NCBI GenBank assembly: GCA_039939375.1
Contig: JBDVJO010000011.1
Coordinates: forward strand, 434,001-498,000
Length of the DNA stretch: 64,000 nt
Origin: Paracrocinitomix sp039939375
GTDB lineage: Bacteria; Bacteroidota; Bacteroidia; Flavobacteriales_D; Crocinitomicaceae
Reading direction: 5' to 3'
Positions 26,301 through 34,457 of this stretch are shown in pieces. A program made the position numbers and the translations under genes. Below the pieces are notes generated by a model, which did no database searches, was not told where the DNA came from, and was given only the letters and a program-made list of their open reading frames with translations. How positions within the stretch are numbered: the first letter of the stretch is position 1; each line of letters begins with the position of its first letter.

Positions 26301-26543
26301 ATGGAACCAGAAGTAGTGGAAACAACAATGGAATTCGGTAAGTTAGGACTTGCTGCGATTGGAGCAGGTTTAGCAGTTATCGGAGCCGGAATCGGTATCG
26401 GTAGAATTGGTGGATCAGCTTTAGAGGCAATGGCAAGACAGCCAGAACTTGCTAGTAAAATCCAAACTGTAATGATTATTGCAGCGGCTTTAGTTGAGGG
26501 TGCAGCCCTTTTCGGAATCGTTGTAGCATTCTTACAAGGTTAA
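26301..26543 (+). CDS. atpE: ATP synthase F0 subunit c
   Basis: An 80-aa hairpin of two membrane helices forming the rotor ring. The first helix is Gly/Ala rich (AGLAVIGAGIGIGRIGG), the polar loop is ARQPE (R46, Q47, P48) and the ion-binding Glu is E66 (AAALVEGAALFG). The Gln and Ser/Thr ligands of sodium-type c subunits are not in the usual positions, so proton coupling is expected (inference). A perfect 10-bp hairpin follows its stop. Confidence 0.97.
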   Translation: MEPEVVETTMEFGKLGLAAIGAGLAVIGAGIGIGRIGGSALEAMARQPELASKIQTVMIIAAALVEGAALFGIVVAFLQG

Positions 26544-26550
26544 AAAAGAT

Positions 26551-26580
26551 TGGTGCTAGGGATTGCCTAGCACCACTTTT
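26551..26580 (+). promoter_or_regulatory. Intercistronic hairpin between atpE and atpF
   Basis: TGGTGCTAGG-GATTG-CCTAGCACCA, a perfect 10-bp stem beginning 8 bp after the atpE stop and followed by only CTTTT. The short T run makes it a leaky terminator or an mRNA-stabilising structure. Either could raise c-subunit output relative to downstream genes, as the stoichiometry needs. Confidence 0.7.
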
Positions 26581-26609
26581 ACATTATTAATTAGAATAAA
26601 AAAAAAGAA

Positions 26610-27104
26610 ATGGATTTAATAACACCGGAGATTGGTCAAATTTTTTGGGGAGGACTAGTTTTTATTATACTTTTAGTATTGTTGAAAGCATTCGCTTGGA
26701 AACCAATGTTAACTGCGGTTAACGATCGTGAGCAAGCAATTGAAGAGTCAATTCAGTTAGCGCAAAAAACGCAAGCTGAGATGAAGCAATTACAAGCACA
26801 AAACGAGTCTTTGTTAAAAGAGGCAAGAGTTGAGCGTGATAAAATGATTAAAGAGGCAGCTGACACATCTAAAAAGATGATTGCTGAAGCGAAAGAAACT
26901 GCAGCTGAGCAAGCTAACAAAATTGTTGCGGATGCACAAGTTGTAATTAAAGCAGAAAAAGCGGCAGCAGTTGCTGAATTGAAAACACAAATGGCAGCAT
27001 TCTCATTAGAAATTGCAGAAAAAGTAATTAAAGGTGAGTTGGCTTCTGATGATAAACAAAAAGCTTTGGCTACTGAGTTAGCTGATAGCATTAGCGTAAA
27101 CTAA
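26610..27104 (+). CDS. atpF: ATP synthase F0 subunit b
   Basis: A 164-aa peripheral-stalk subunit. One N-terminal membrane helix (about 9-27, IFWGGLVFIILLVLLKAFAW) is followed by KPMLTAVNDRE and a long Ala/Glu/Lys-rich coiled coil to the end, which reaches subunit delta on F1. Length and layout are normal. Only one b-type gene is present, so a homodimer is expected. It is followed after 6 bp by atpH. Confidence 0.96.
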   Translation: MDLITPEIGQIFWGGLVFIILLVLLKAFAWKPMLTAVNDREQAIEESIQLAQKTQAEMKQLQAQNESLLKEARVERDKMIKEAADTSKKMIAEAKETAAEQANKIVADAQVVIKAEKAAAVAELKTQMAAFSLEIAEKVIKGELASDDKQKALATELADSISVN

Positions 27105-27110
27105 TAACAA

Positions 27111-27647
27111 ATGGCATCAAGTAGAGTAGCATCAAGGTATGCAAAAGCATTGTTAGATTTATCTATTGAGCAAAATTCGCTTGATAAGGTAAATGCTGAT
27201 ATGCTAAATCTTGCTAGCCTTTGCAGAGAGTCTAAAGACTTATCTAACTTATTGAAGTCACCTATAATTGACAAAAACAAAAAAGTAGATGCATTTAATG
27301 CCGTATTCGGAAAGGATATGGATAAAATGTCACTTGGTTTCTTTCAATTAATCGTGAAAAATTCAAGAGCAGATATCGTTGCTGAAATCGCAGAAAGTTT
27401 TGTAGCTCTTTATAAAGAGCACAACGGAATGTTAGATGTGTATTTAACTTCAGCAGTTCCTTTAGAGGCTAAAACAAAAGATCAAATCGTGGCTAAAATT
27501 CAACAGAATTTTGACGGTAAAATCACATTACACGAATCAATTGATGATACCTTAATTGGTGGATTCGTAGTGAAGATAAATGACAAGCAAATTGATGCTT
27601 CAATTGCAAGTCAATTAAGTAATTTGAAAAATATTTTATTAAACTAA
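27111..27647 (+). CDS. atpH: ATP synthase F1 subunit delta
   Basis: A 178-aa OSCP/delta subunit linking stator b to the top of F1. N-terminal RVASRYAKALLDLSIEQ is the family start, followed by LKSPIIDKNKKVDAF, and the C-terminal part has DDTLIGGFVVKINDKQIDASI(A)SQL, the conserved delta signature. The length is normal. It starts 6 bp after atpF and is separated from atpA by 57 bp carrying a heptad repeat. Confidence 0.96.
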   Translation: MASSRVASRYAKALLDLSIEQNSLDKVNADMLNLASLCRESKDLSNLLKSPIIDKNKKVDAFNAVFGKDMDKMSLGFFQLIVKNSRADIVAEIAESFVALYKEHNGMLDVYLTSAVPLEAKTKDQIVAKIQQNFDGKITLHESIDDTLIGGFVVKINDKQIDASIASQLSNLKNILLN

Positions 27648-27665
27648 AATGAATAAAAGATGTAA

Positions 27666-27700
27666 GTCTTATGTCTTATGTCTTTTGTCTAAAATCTAAA
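27666..27700 (+). repeat. Heptad repeat in the atpH-atpA junction
   Basis: Five adjacent 7-base units: GTCTTAT twice, then GTCTTTT, GTCTAAA and ATCTAAA. They lie 5 bp before the atpA ATG. Similar heptads (RRTCTTT) flank the hairpin pair in the atpA-atpG junction. Confidence 0.75.
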
Positions 27701-27704
27701 TATA

Positions 27705-29279
27705 ATGGCAGACGTAAAACCAGCAGAAGTATCTGCAATTTTGAGAGAGCAACTTTCAGGATTTAAGTCAGAAGCAGAATTAGAAGAAGTGGGTACTATC
27801 CTTCAAGTAGGTGATGGTATTGCTCGTATCTATGGTTTATCAGGGGTACAATACGGAGAAATGATTGAATTCCCTGGTGGAATGAGAGGAATCGTATTGA
27901 ACCTTGAAGAAGATAACGTTGGAGCAGTATTGTTAGGGAAATCTGACAACATCAAAGAAGGTGATACTGTTAAAAGATTGAACTTAATCGCATCACTTCA
28001 AGTTGGAGAAGGAATTGTTGGACGTGTAGTAGATACTATGGGTACACCAATTGATGGTAAAGGACCAATCGTAGGTGAAACTATTGAAATGCCATTAGAG
28101 CGTAAAGCTCCTGGTGTAATCTATAGAGAGCCAGTTACTGAGCCGTTACAAACAGGAATTAAGTCTATTGACTCAATGATTCCAGTAGGAAGAGGACAAA
28201 GAGAGTTGGTTATTGGTGACCGTCAAACTGGTAAAACAACGGTTTGTGTTGATACCATCATCAACCAAAAAGAATTTTATGATAAAGGAGAACCAGTTTA
28301 CTGTATCTATGTAGCAATCGGACAAAAAGCGTCTACTGTTGCTGGATTAGTTGGTAAATTAGAGGCTGCTGGAGCAATGGCTTATACAACTGTAGTTGCT
28401 TCAAACGCATCTGACCCGGCTCCAATGCAATTTTACGCTCCATTCGCAGGTGCTGCAATTGGTGAGTACTTTAGAGATACAGGTAGACCAGCATTGATCA
28501 TTTATGATGATTTATCAAAGCAAGCAGTTGCTTACCGTGAGGTTTCTTTGTTATTAAGAAGACCACCGGGACGTGAGGCTTACCCTGGAGATGTATTTTA
28601 CTTGCACTCAAGATTATTAGAGAGAGCTGCCAAAGTGATCAACAATGATAAAATTGCTGCTGAAATGAATGATTTACCTGAATCTTTAAAAGGTAAGGTA
28701 AAAGGTGGAGGATCTTTGACAGCACTTCCAATCATTGAAACACAAGCAGGTGACGTTTCGGCGTATATCCCGACAAACGTAATTTCGATTACTGATGGTC
28801 AGATTTTCTTAGAGTCTAACTTGTTTAACTCTGGTGTTCGTCCAGCAATTAACGTTGGTATTTCTGTATCACGTGTAGGTGGTAACGCTCAGATTAAATC
28901 AATGAAGAAAGTATCTGGAACATTGAAACTAGATCAAGCACAATTTAGAGAGTTAGAGGCCTTTGCAAAATTTGGTTCTGACTTGGATGCTGCAACAAAA
29001 GCGGTACTTGATAAAGGTGCTAGAAACGTTGAGATCTTGAAGCAAAAAGAAGGAGACCCTTATAGAGTTGAAAATCAAATTGCAATTATCTATGCTGGAA
29101 CAAAAGGACTTTTAACTAAAGTTCCTGTTGAGAAAGTAAAAGATTTTGAAAGCGAATACATTACTTACTTAAACGCAAATCATAAAGATGTTATGGATCA
29201 GCTAGCTGCTGGTAAATACACAGATGAGTTAACGGACGTTTTAGGTAAAGTGGCAATTGAAATTGCTGATAAATATTAA
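27705..29279 (+). CDS. atpA: ATP synthase F1 subunit alpha
   Basis: A 524-aa nucleotide-binding subunit of the F1 head. Visible are the beta-barrel start (SAILREQLSGFKSEAELEEVG), Walker A GDRQTGKTT, ALIIYDDLSKQAVAYREVSLLLRRPPGREAYPGDVFYLHSRLLERAA, which holds the family's PS00152-like region, and the C-terminal helical domain. The length is slightly longer than E. coli (513), normal for Bacteroidota. Beta and epsilon genes are not in this window. Confidence 0.98.
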   Translation: MADVKPAEVSAILREQLSGFKSEAELEEVGTILQVGDGIARIYGLSGVQYGEMIEFPGGMRGIVLNLEEDNVGAVLLGKSDNIKEGDTVKRLNLIASLQVGEGIVGRVVDTMGTPIDGKGPIVGETIEMPLERKAPGVIYREPVTEPLQTGIKSIDSMIPVGRGQRELVIGDRQTGKTTVCVDTIINQKEFYDKGEPVYCIYVAIGQKASTVAGLVGKLEAAGAMAYTTVVASNASDPAPMQFYAPFAGAAIGEYFRDTGRPALIIYDDLSKQAVAYREVSLLLRRPPGREAYPGDVFYLHSRLLERAAKVINNDKIAAEMNDLPESLKGKVKGGGSLTALPIIETQAGDVSAYIPTNVISITDGQIFLESNLFNSGVRPAINVGISVSRVGGNAQIKSMKKVSGTLKLDQAQFRELEAFAKFGSDLDAATKAVLDKGARNVEILKQKEGDPYRVENQIAIIYAGTKGLLTKVPVEKVKDFESEYITYLNANHKDVMDQLAAGKYTDELTDVLGKVAIEIADKY

Positions 29280-29289
29280 TATTTAGAAC

Positions 29290-29402
29290 AAAGACTAAAG
29301 ATCGTCTCGGTAGAACCGAGACTGAAAGATAAAAGACTACATCTTTGCTCTTTCAGTGAATGATCTCGGTTCGGCCGAGAGAGAGAACGGTCTTTGATCT
29401 TT
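29290..29402. repeat. Inverted pair of REP-like hairpins between atpA and atpG
   Basis: The 136-bp junction is an imperfect large palindrome. The left half holds GTCTCGGT-AGA-ACCGAGAC (29304-29322) and the right half TCTCGG-TTCGG-CCGAGA (29364-29380). Read on opposite strands, the two halves match around TCTCGG..GAACCGAGA. ACTGAAAGA (29321-29329) and TCTTTCAGT (29349-29357) form an inner perfect inverted repeat. Outer edges carry AAAGACTAAAGATC and its counterpart GGTCTTTGATCTTT. This is the layout of a paired REP (BIME-like) or a very small foldback element. Confidence 0.75.
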
Positions 29403-29415
29403 AATCTTAAAAAGT

Positions 29416-30300
29416 ATGGCTAACTTAAAAGAAATTAGAAATAGAATTACTTCGGTACAATCTACCATGCAGATTACCTCTGCCATGAAGATGGTATCAG
29501 CTGCGAAGTTGAAAAGAGCGCAAGATGCCGTAACGCAAATGCGTCCTTATGCTGACAAGTTGCAAGAAATTCTATCTAGTTTGTCTTCTTCATTAGATAT
29601 GTCTGAAAATGACTTTGCATCTGACAGAGAAGTGAAAAATGTGGTACTGGTTGCAGTAACTTCAAACAGAGGTTTATGTGGTGGATTCAATAACAACGTA
29701 ATTAAAGAAACATTGAGATTAGCGAAAGAAGATTACGCAAATCAAAACGTTTCAGTTGTATCTATCGGTAAAAAAGCAACAGACTCATTTAAGAAATCAG
29801 CTTACAATATTAAAGGAACACATCTTCCAAAGCATTTAGACGATTTGTGGAATGATTTAACTTTTGATAATGCGACTCCAGCAGCACTTAAGTTAATGGA
29901 AGCATACAAAAACGGACACATTGATAAAGTAGTTATCGTATATAACAGCTTTAAAAATGTTGCTACGCAGATTGTGAAAGCTGAACAGTTTTTACCAATT
30001 GTTCCTCCTGTAGTTGAAGATGGAGCAACTGCGGCAAATTTGGATTATATCTACGAGCCTTCTAAAGAAGAAATCGTTGAAGAGTTGATTCCTAAAACAT
30101 TAAAGACCCAGTTGTACGCAACTTTATTAGAATCTTTAGCAGGTGAACACGGAGCCAGAATGACAGCAATGCATAAAGCAACTGACAACGCTGGTGAATT
30201 GGTTAAATCATTGAAATTAGATTATAACAAAGCACGTCAAGCGGCAATTACTAATGAGATTTTAGAAATTGTAGGTGGAGCTGAGGCCTTGAAAGGTTAA
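29416..30300 (+). CDS. atpG: ATP synthase F1 subunit gamma
   Basis: A 294-aa central rotor shaft. The N-terminus MANLKEIRNRITSVQSTMQITSAMKMVSAAKL and the C-terminal LAGEHGARMTAMHKATDNA..., with NKARQAAITNEILEIVGGAEAL at the end, are the classic gamma coiled-coil signatures. NRGLCGGFN is also conserved. Normal length. It is the last gene of the local atp cluster and is followed by a strong terminator. Confidence 0.97.
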   Translation: MANLKEIRNRITSVQSTMQITSAMKMVSAAKLKRAQDAVTQMRPYADKLQEILSSLSSSLDMSENDFASDREVKNVVLVAVTSNRGLCGGFNNNVIKETLRLAKEDYANQNVSVVSIGKKATDSFKKSAYNIKGTHLPKHLDDLWNDLTFDNATPAALKLMEAYKNGHIDKVVIVYNSFKNVATQIVKAEQFLPIVPPVVEDGATAANLDYIYEPSKEEIVEELIPKTLKTQLYATLLESLAGEHGARMTAMHKATDNAGELVKSLKLDYNKARQAAITNEILEIVGGAEALKG

Positions 30301-30323
30301 GATTTAATAAAACTTAAAAATTC

Positions 30324-30357
30324 AACCCTAGCTTCTTTCAGAGGCTAGGGTTTTTTT
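30324..30357 (+). terminator. Terminator of the atp operon, abutting the next start codon
   Basis: AACCCTAGC / GCTAGGGTT (9-bp stem, 11-base loop), then a T run of seven ending at 30357. The ATG of the TRIC-type gene begins at 30358, directly after the last T. Confidence 0.92.
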
Positions 30358-30966
30358 ATGAAAACAATTGAATTCATAGACGTAATTGGAACCTTAGTGT
30401 TCGCAATAAGTGGCGCATTAACAGCTGCAAACAAACGCTTTGATTTGATGGGAGTTTCTATTATTGCTTTTGTTACAGCTCTGGGCGGTGGAACAATTCG
30501 AGACGTATTAATTGGAGCGCAGCCTGTAGGCTGGATGCAGTCAAAGTGGTTTTTAATTGCTGTGCTAACAGGTGTAGCCTTAGCTTATATCTTTTACAAA
30601 AAACTACAGCACCTAAGAAAAACCTTTTTCATTTTTGATGCCATTGGATTGGCCGTATTTGCCATAGGTGGACTTGAGAAGGCACTTTCTTATAATATCG
30701 ATCCTGTTTATGCTTTGATGTGTGCAATGATCTCAGCAACCATGGGAGGACTTTTACGAGATGTTTTATGCAATGATGTGCCGTTGATATTCAGAAAAGA
30801 AATCTATGCCTCTGCGGCTTTAATCGGAGCTGCTCTTTATCTGTTGATGACGTATTTACAATTACCAAATACCCTGAACCTTGTTTCTGGTATACTAGTG
30901 GTTATTCTTGTAAGAGTATTGGCGGTACAATTGAAAGTAGGTCTTCCAAAAATTAAGATTGATTAG
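30358..30966 (+). CDS. TRIC-type cation channel / UPF0126 membrane protein
   Basis: A 202-aa inner-membrane protein with about seven helices. It has the internal two-fold repeat of the YadS/UPF0126 family: GTLVFAISGALTAANKRFDLMG...GGGTIRDVLIG and then DAIGLAVFAIGG...MGGLLRDVLCNDVP. Prokaryotic TRIC homologues act as monovalent cation channels. The start codon directly follows the T run of the atp terminator, leaving no room for a leader, so either read-through or a leaderless start supplies expression. It converges with the beta-propeller gene, overlapping by 4 bp. Confidence 0.88.
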   Translation: MKTIEFIDVIGTLVFAISGALTAANKRFDLMGVSIIAFVTALGGGTIRDVLIGAQPVGWMQSKWFLIAVLTGVALAYIFYKKLQHLRKTFFIFDAIGLAVFAIGGLEKALSYNIDPVYALMCAMISATMGGLLRDVLCNDVPLIFRKEIYASAALIGAALYLLMTYLQLPNTLNLVSGILVVILVRVLAVQLKVGLPKIKID

Positions 30967-31730
30967 TTAATTATTTCATAAAACCTAACCCCAGCGCTAT
31001 GACAGATCAGGAGATGGTCTTGATGAATTGTCATTGATCCAGAGTAGGTAACTTGATCAGGAACGTATCCTTCGTAATTACCTGTTTCAGCGTCATAAAT
31101 ATGAATATGATTCATAAACATATCAGACACTAAAATTTTATTATTGTAATACGCCATGCCAGCATCTCTGAAATCACCAGTTGCATAGTTGACTATAAAA
31201 TCTGATCCACCGTTTATGGTGTTAATGGTATACAGTTCTCCTGTTCCTGTGCTGTACCAAAGTACGTTTCTGCTTTCATCATAGTCAATATCAGAAGGAC
31301 CAAGAATTGAAGGGCTTGTCCAAGTTTGCTGGATATCACCATTTGCCGTATCAATTTTGACAAGTTTATTCGTGTTACCAGAAACGGATATCCATAATTC
31401 ATTATCATGACAACTGATGCCGTAAACTCCTGTGCCTAATTGTTCAATTAAACTATCATAAACAAACTCTTTTTCAATTGTATATGAGTCTAAATCGTAA
31501 TATATTAAAGTGTGTTGGTCAGCGTTATGGCCGCCGGATAAAATCCACAAATTTTCTTGATCACTAGTAATTCCTGTTGTATTCGCATAGGGAGCCCCAA
31601 TACTTCCTGCATATTCAAAGTTAAATTCGGTATTGATGTTTTGGGTTGGTTCAGGATCATCACCGTTTTGACAAGATATCAGGAATCCAAAAAGTGTAAA
31701 TGTTGCAATTTTAATAGTTCTATTTTTCAT
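30963..31730 (-). CDS. Beta-propeller lipoprotein
   Basis: A 255-aa lipoprotein (lipobox LISC). It has repeated blades of the NHL/SMP-30/YncE kind: NLWILSGGHNADQHTLIYYDLD, GVYGISCHDNELWISVSGNTNKLVKIDTANG, NVLWYSTGTGELYTINTINGG, MAYYNNKILVSDMFMNHIHIYDAETG. About five to six blades are visible. Likely exported and membrane-anchored; its ligand is unknown. The ATG at 31730 (MKNRTIKIAT) is preferred to an in-frame TTG six bases upstream. It diverges from the DUF3109 gene. Confidence 0.75.
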   Translation of the reverse strand: MKNRTIKIATFTLFGFLISCQNGDDPEPTQNINTEFNFEYAGSIGAPYANTTGITSDQENLWILSGGHNADQHTLIYYDLDSYTIEKEFVYDSLIEQLGTGVYGISCHDNELWISVSGNTNKLVKIDTANGDIQQTWTSPSILGPSDIDYDESRNVLWYSTGTGELYTINTINGGSDFIVNYATGDFRDAGMAYYNNKILVSDMFMNHIHIYDAETGNYEGYVPDQVTYSGSMTIHQDHLLICHSAGVRFYEIIN

Positions 31731-31837
31731 AATCAAACGTCTTAGGTTACGTGAGATTTGAAACGGAGATAATTTTACTTTATTATATTTTCCTCAAAAG
31801 CGGTTCGTCATTTTCTGATATAAACTACCTTTACTAT

Positions 31838-32428
31838 ATGATTATAGAGATTGATGATAAGTTAGTTTCGACAGAAATTTTTGAAAAAGAATTCGTCTGT
31901 AATTTAGGGGCATGCAAAGGTCAATGCTGTATTGACGGGGATGACGGTGCGCCATTGTCAATAGAAGAAGTTGATCTTTTAGAAGAGCACATTGATGCCA
32001 TTAAACCGTTCATGACACCTGAGGGAAGAGAAAACGTAGAAAAAAACGGCGTTTTTTATATGGATCGTGATAACGACCCCGTTACTGTTTTGAATAAAGG
32101 GAAAGAATGCTCTTTTGTAACAAAAGGAGCAGACGGAATTTATAAATGCACAATTGAACAAGCACATAAAGAAGGTGCCATTGAATTTAATAAGCCCATT
32201 TCTTGTCATCTATACCCAATTAGAGTGAAAGAGTTCAGAACTTTTACCAGTTTGAATTATGATCGTTGGTCAATTTGTAGTGATGCTTGTAAATTAGGTG
32301 AAGAGTTAAAAGTTCCGGTTTTCAAGTTTTTAAAAGAACCAATTACCCGAGCATATGGTGCTCAATTTTATACTGATTTGGAAAAAATTGCTGAGGATTT
32401 AAAGAATCTTCCTGAAGAAGAAAAATAA
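31838..32428 (+). CDS. DUF3109 cysteine-rich protein
   Basis: A 196-aa soluble protein of the DUF3109 family. Nine cysteines lie at 21, 26, 30, 31, 91, 104, 123, 147 and 151, in the arrangement CNLGACKGQCC ... KECSF ... YKCTIEQAH ... ISCHLYPIRV ... WSICSDAC, suggesting a metal or iron-sulfur site. The biochemical role is not known. The start MIIEIDDKLV at 31838 is chosen over an ATG at 31751, whose extra 29 residues are not family-like. TACCTTTA, seven of eight bases of a -7 box, ends four bases upstream. rnpA begins at the base after its stop. Confidence 0.85.
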   Translation: MIIEIDDKLVSTEIFEKEFVCNLGACKGQCCIDGDDGAPLSIEEVDLLEEHIDAIKPFMTPEGRENVEKNGVFYMDRDNDPVTVLNKGKECSFVTKGADGIYKCTIEQAHKEGAIEFNKPISCHLYPIRVKEFRTFTSLNYDRWSICSDACKLGEELKVPVFKFLKEPITRAYGAQFYTDLEKIAEDLKNLPEEEK

Positions 32429-32803
32429 ATGGCTACTTTCCCTAAATCTGAACGAATTAAAAGCAGAATTGTACTTGAAAAAGTCTACAATGAAGGGGAG
32501 ATGTTAAAGGCATATCCGTTCAGATTGAAGTTTATGGTTTCGGAAACAGAAGATATTGGTAATGCTAAAATAGTAGTATCTGTTCCTAAGAGATTGGTAA
32601 AAAGAGCAGTAAAACGTAATCGAATACGAAGACAAGTAAAAGAGATTTATAGGCTAAATAAAACAGACCTTTTATCATTATTGCAGAGCAAATCTAAAGG
32701 TTTGGCATTATTTTTAATCTTTACAGGTAAAGAGACCGACACCTTTGATTTTATGGAAGAGAAGTTGAAGAAATTATTAGATGAATTGAAAAAAAATATA
32801 TGA
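32429..32803 (+). CDS. rnpA: Ribonuclease P protein component
   Basis: A 124-aa basic RNA-binding subunit of RNase P, which matures tRNA 5' ends. The RNR motif (RAVKRNRIRRQVKEIYR, residues 59-75), SVPKRLVKRA and the N-terminal FPKSERIKSRIVLEKVY are diagnostic. The usual neighbour rpmH is absent. Here rnpA lies directly after the DUF3109 gene (0 bp) and overlaps the protease gene by 4 bp (ATGA), so the three are coupled. Confidence 0.96.
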   Translation: MATFPKSERIKSRIVLEKVYNEGEMLKAYPFRLKFMVSETEDIGNAKIVVSVPKRLVKRAVKRNRIRRQVKEIYRLNKTDLLSLLQSKSKGLALFLIFTGKETDTFDFMEEKLKKLLDELKKNI

Positions 32804-34452
32804 AAGTAGTAGGTAAATATTTCTTAGTAATAGCCTTTCTAGTTGGATTTACAACAAGTCATGCACAAGAAGACAAAACTTCTGATTTTGAGATTTACAA
32901 GAACTTAGAATTGTTTGAGCTGGTGTACAAAACTGTAGACGTTAACTATGTAGATCAATCTAACCCTGGTCACTTAATGAAGGTGGCAATTGATGCCATG
33001 CTAAAGGAACTAGATCCTTACACAGTTTATATTCCTGAGTCTTTAATTGAAGATTATAAGTTGATGACCACAGGTCAATACGGTGGAATAGGGGCTTTAA
33101 TTCAACAGCAAGGAGATAAGGTTGTTGTGACGCAACCACATGAAGGATATCCAGCCCAAAAAGCAGGGTTATTTGCTGGGGATCAATTTATTGAAATTGA
33201 TGGAAAAAATGTTGAATCCCTTTCTTCTTCTGAAGTGTCAGACAAACTAAAAGGTAAACCCGGATCCGAGTTGAACGTGAAAGTAAAGCGTAATGGTGAG
33301 TTAATTGACAAAAAACTGACACGAGAAGAAGTAAAATTGAGTCCTGTACCTTACTCTGGAATGGTTACGGATGACGTTGGATACATTGCCCTGAACTCAT
33401 TCACAAGAACTGCAGCTTCAGACGTGTTGGCAGCTTTTCAAAAATTGAAGAAAGAAAAAGGTATGACCAAGTTAATCTTTGACCTTAGAAATAATGGCGG
33501 CGGACTTTTAATTGAAGCGGTTAAAATCGTAAACATGTTCGTTCCAAAAGGAACAGTTATTGTTTCAATGAAAGGAAGAGAAAATAGAAATGACGTAACT
33601 TATTCAGCTTCTTTAAAACCAGAAGATCTGAATATTCCAATAACAGTTTTAGTAAATGGTAATTCAGCATCTGCTTCTGAAATAGTTTCAGGAGGATTGC
33701 AAGATTTAGATCGTGCAGTAATTGTAGGTCAAACTTCTTTCGGAAAAGGATTGGTTCAACGTCCGCTTGATTTGGAATACAACGCTAAAATAAAAGTTAC
33801 GATTGCTAAATACTATACTCCAAGCGGAAGATGCATTCAAAAGCTTGATTATTCAAATAAAAATGATGGAGAAAAGGCCGCAGAGGTATCTGATTCTCTC
33901 TTAAATAAGTTCAAAACTGCCAATGGTAGAGATGTGATAGATGGCCGCGGAATAGAACCTGAAGTGGTGATTGAAGAGCAAAAATATTCAAGATTAACTG
34001 CAAACTTAGTTGTTGAGAATATCATTTTTAATTATGCGACAAAATTCCGAATTGACAACGAAAGTATTCCACCCGCAGGTGAGTTTAAATTAACAGACGC
34101 ACAATATCAAGACTTCGTAAACTATGCCATGCAGCAAGAATTTGAATATTCAACAGCTTCAGGCGAGATGATGGCGAAATTGAAAAAAGTAGCAGATGAA
34201 GAGAACTACTATTCAGATGCTGAGGCTGAATATCAAGAACTATTTGAGAAATTTAAGCCTTCCAAAGCGAGAGATTTAGAAAAATTTAAAGACGAAATTA
34301 GGTTGGTTTTAGAAGATGAAATTGTTGGAAGATATTACTATCAAACAGGGAAAATTGAACATAGTTTGATAGAAGATCCGTTTATTCTTGAAGCGGTTAA
34401 AATATTAAATGATCCGGCACGTTATAAGTCCATACTCAATATCCAAGATTAA
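32800..34452 (+). CDS. C-terminal processing peptidase (S41 family)
   Basis: A 550-aa exported protease with signal peptide (1-22). A PDZ domain (about 95-165, GGIGALIQQQGDKVVV...GDQFIEIDGK) precedes the S41 tail-specific protease core. The catalytic Ser lies in NGNSASASEIVSGG (287-299) and the general-base Lys is K316 (GQTSFGKGLVQ). FDLRNNGGG is the supporting loop. CtpA/Prc enzymes trim envelope proteins. The gene overlaps rnpA by 4 bp and is followed after 5 bp by the O-antigen ligase-like gene. Confidence 0.94.
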   Translation: MKVVGKYFLVIAFLVGFTTSHAQEDKTSDFEIYKNLELFELVYKTVDVNYVDQSNPGHLMKVAIDAMLKELDPYTVYIPESLIEDYKLMTTGQYGGIGALIQQQGDKVVVTQPHEGYPAQKAGLFAGDQFIEIDGKNVESLSSSEVSDKLKGKPGSELNVKVKRNGELIDKKLTREEVKLSPVPYSGMVTDDVGYIALNSFTRTAASDVLAAFQKLKKEKGMTKLIFDLRNNGGGLLIEAVKIVNMFVPKGTVIVSMKGRENRNDVTYSASLKPEDLNIPITVLVNGNSASASEIVSGGLQDLDRAVIVGQTSFGKGLVQRPLDLEYNAKIKVTIAKYYTPSGRCIQKLDYSNKNDGEKAAEVSDSLLNKFKTANGRDVIDGRGIEPEVVIEEQKYSRLTANLVVENIIFNYATKFRIDNESIPPAGEFKLTDAQYQDFVNYAMQQEFEYSTASGEMMAKLKKVADEENYYSDAEAEYQELFEKFKPSKARDLEKFKDEIRLVLEDEIVGRYYYQTGKIEHSLIEDPFILEAVKILNDPARYKSILNIQD

Positions 34453-34457
34453 CCTAG

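Noticed and set aside
26753..27091. Minus-strand 112-aa Ala/Ser/Cys-rich frame inside atpF
   Set aside because: Antisense of the b-subunit coiled coil, which explains its repetitive composition.
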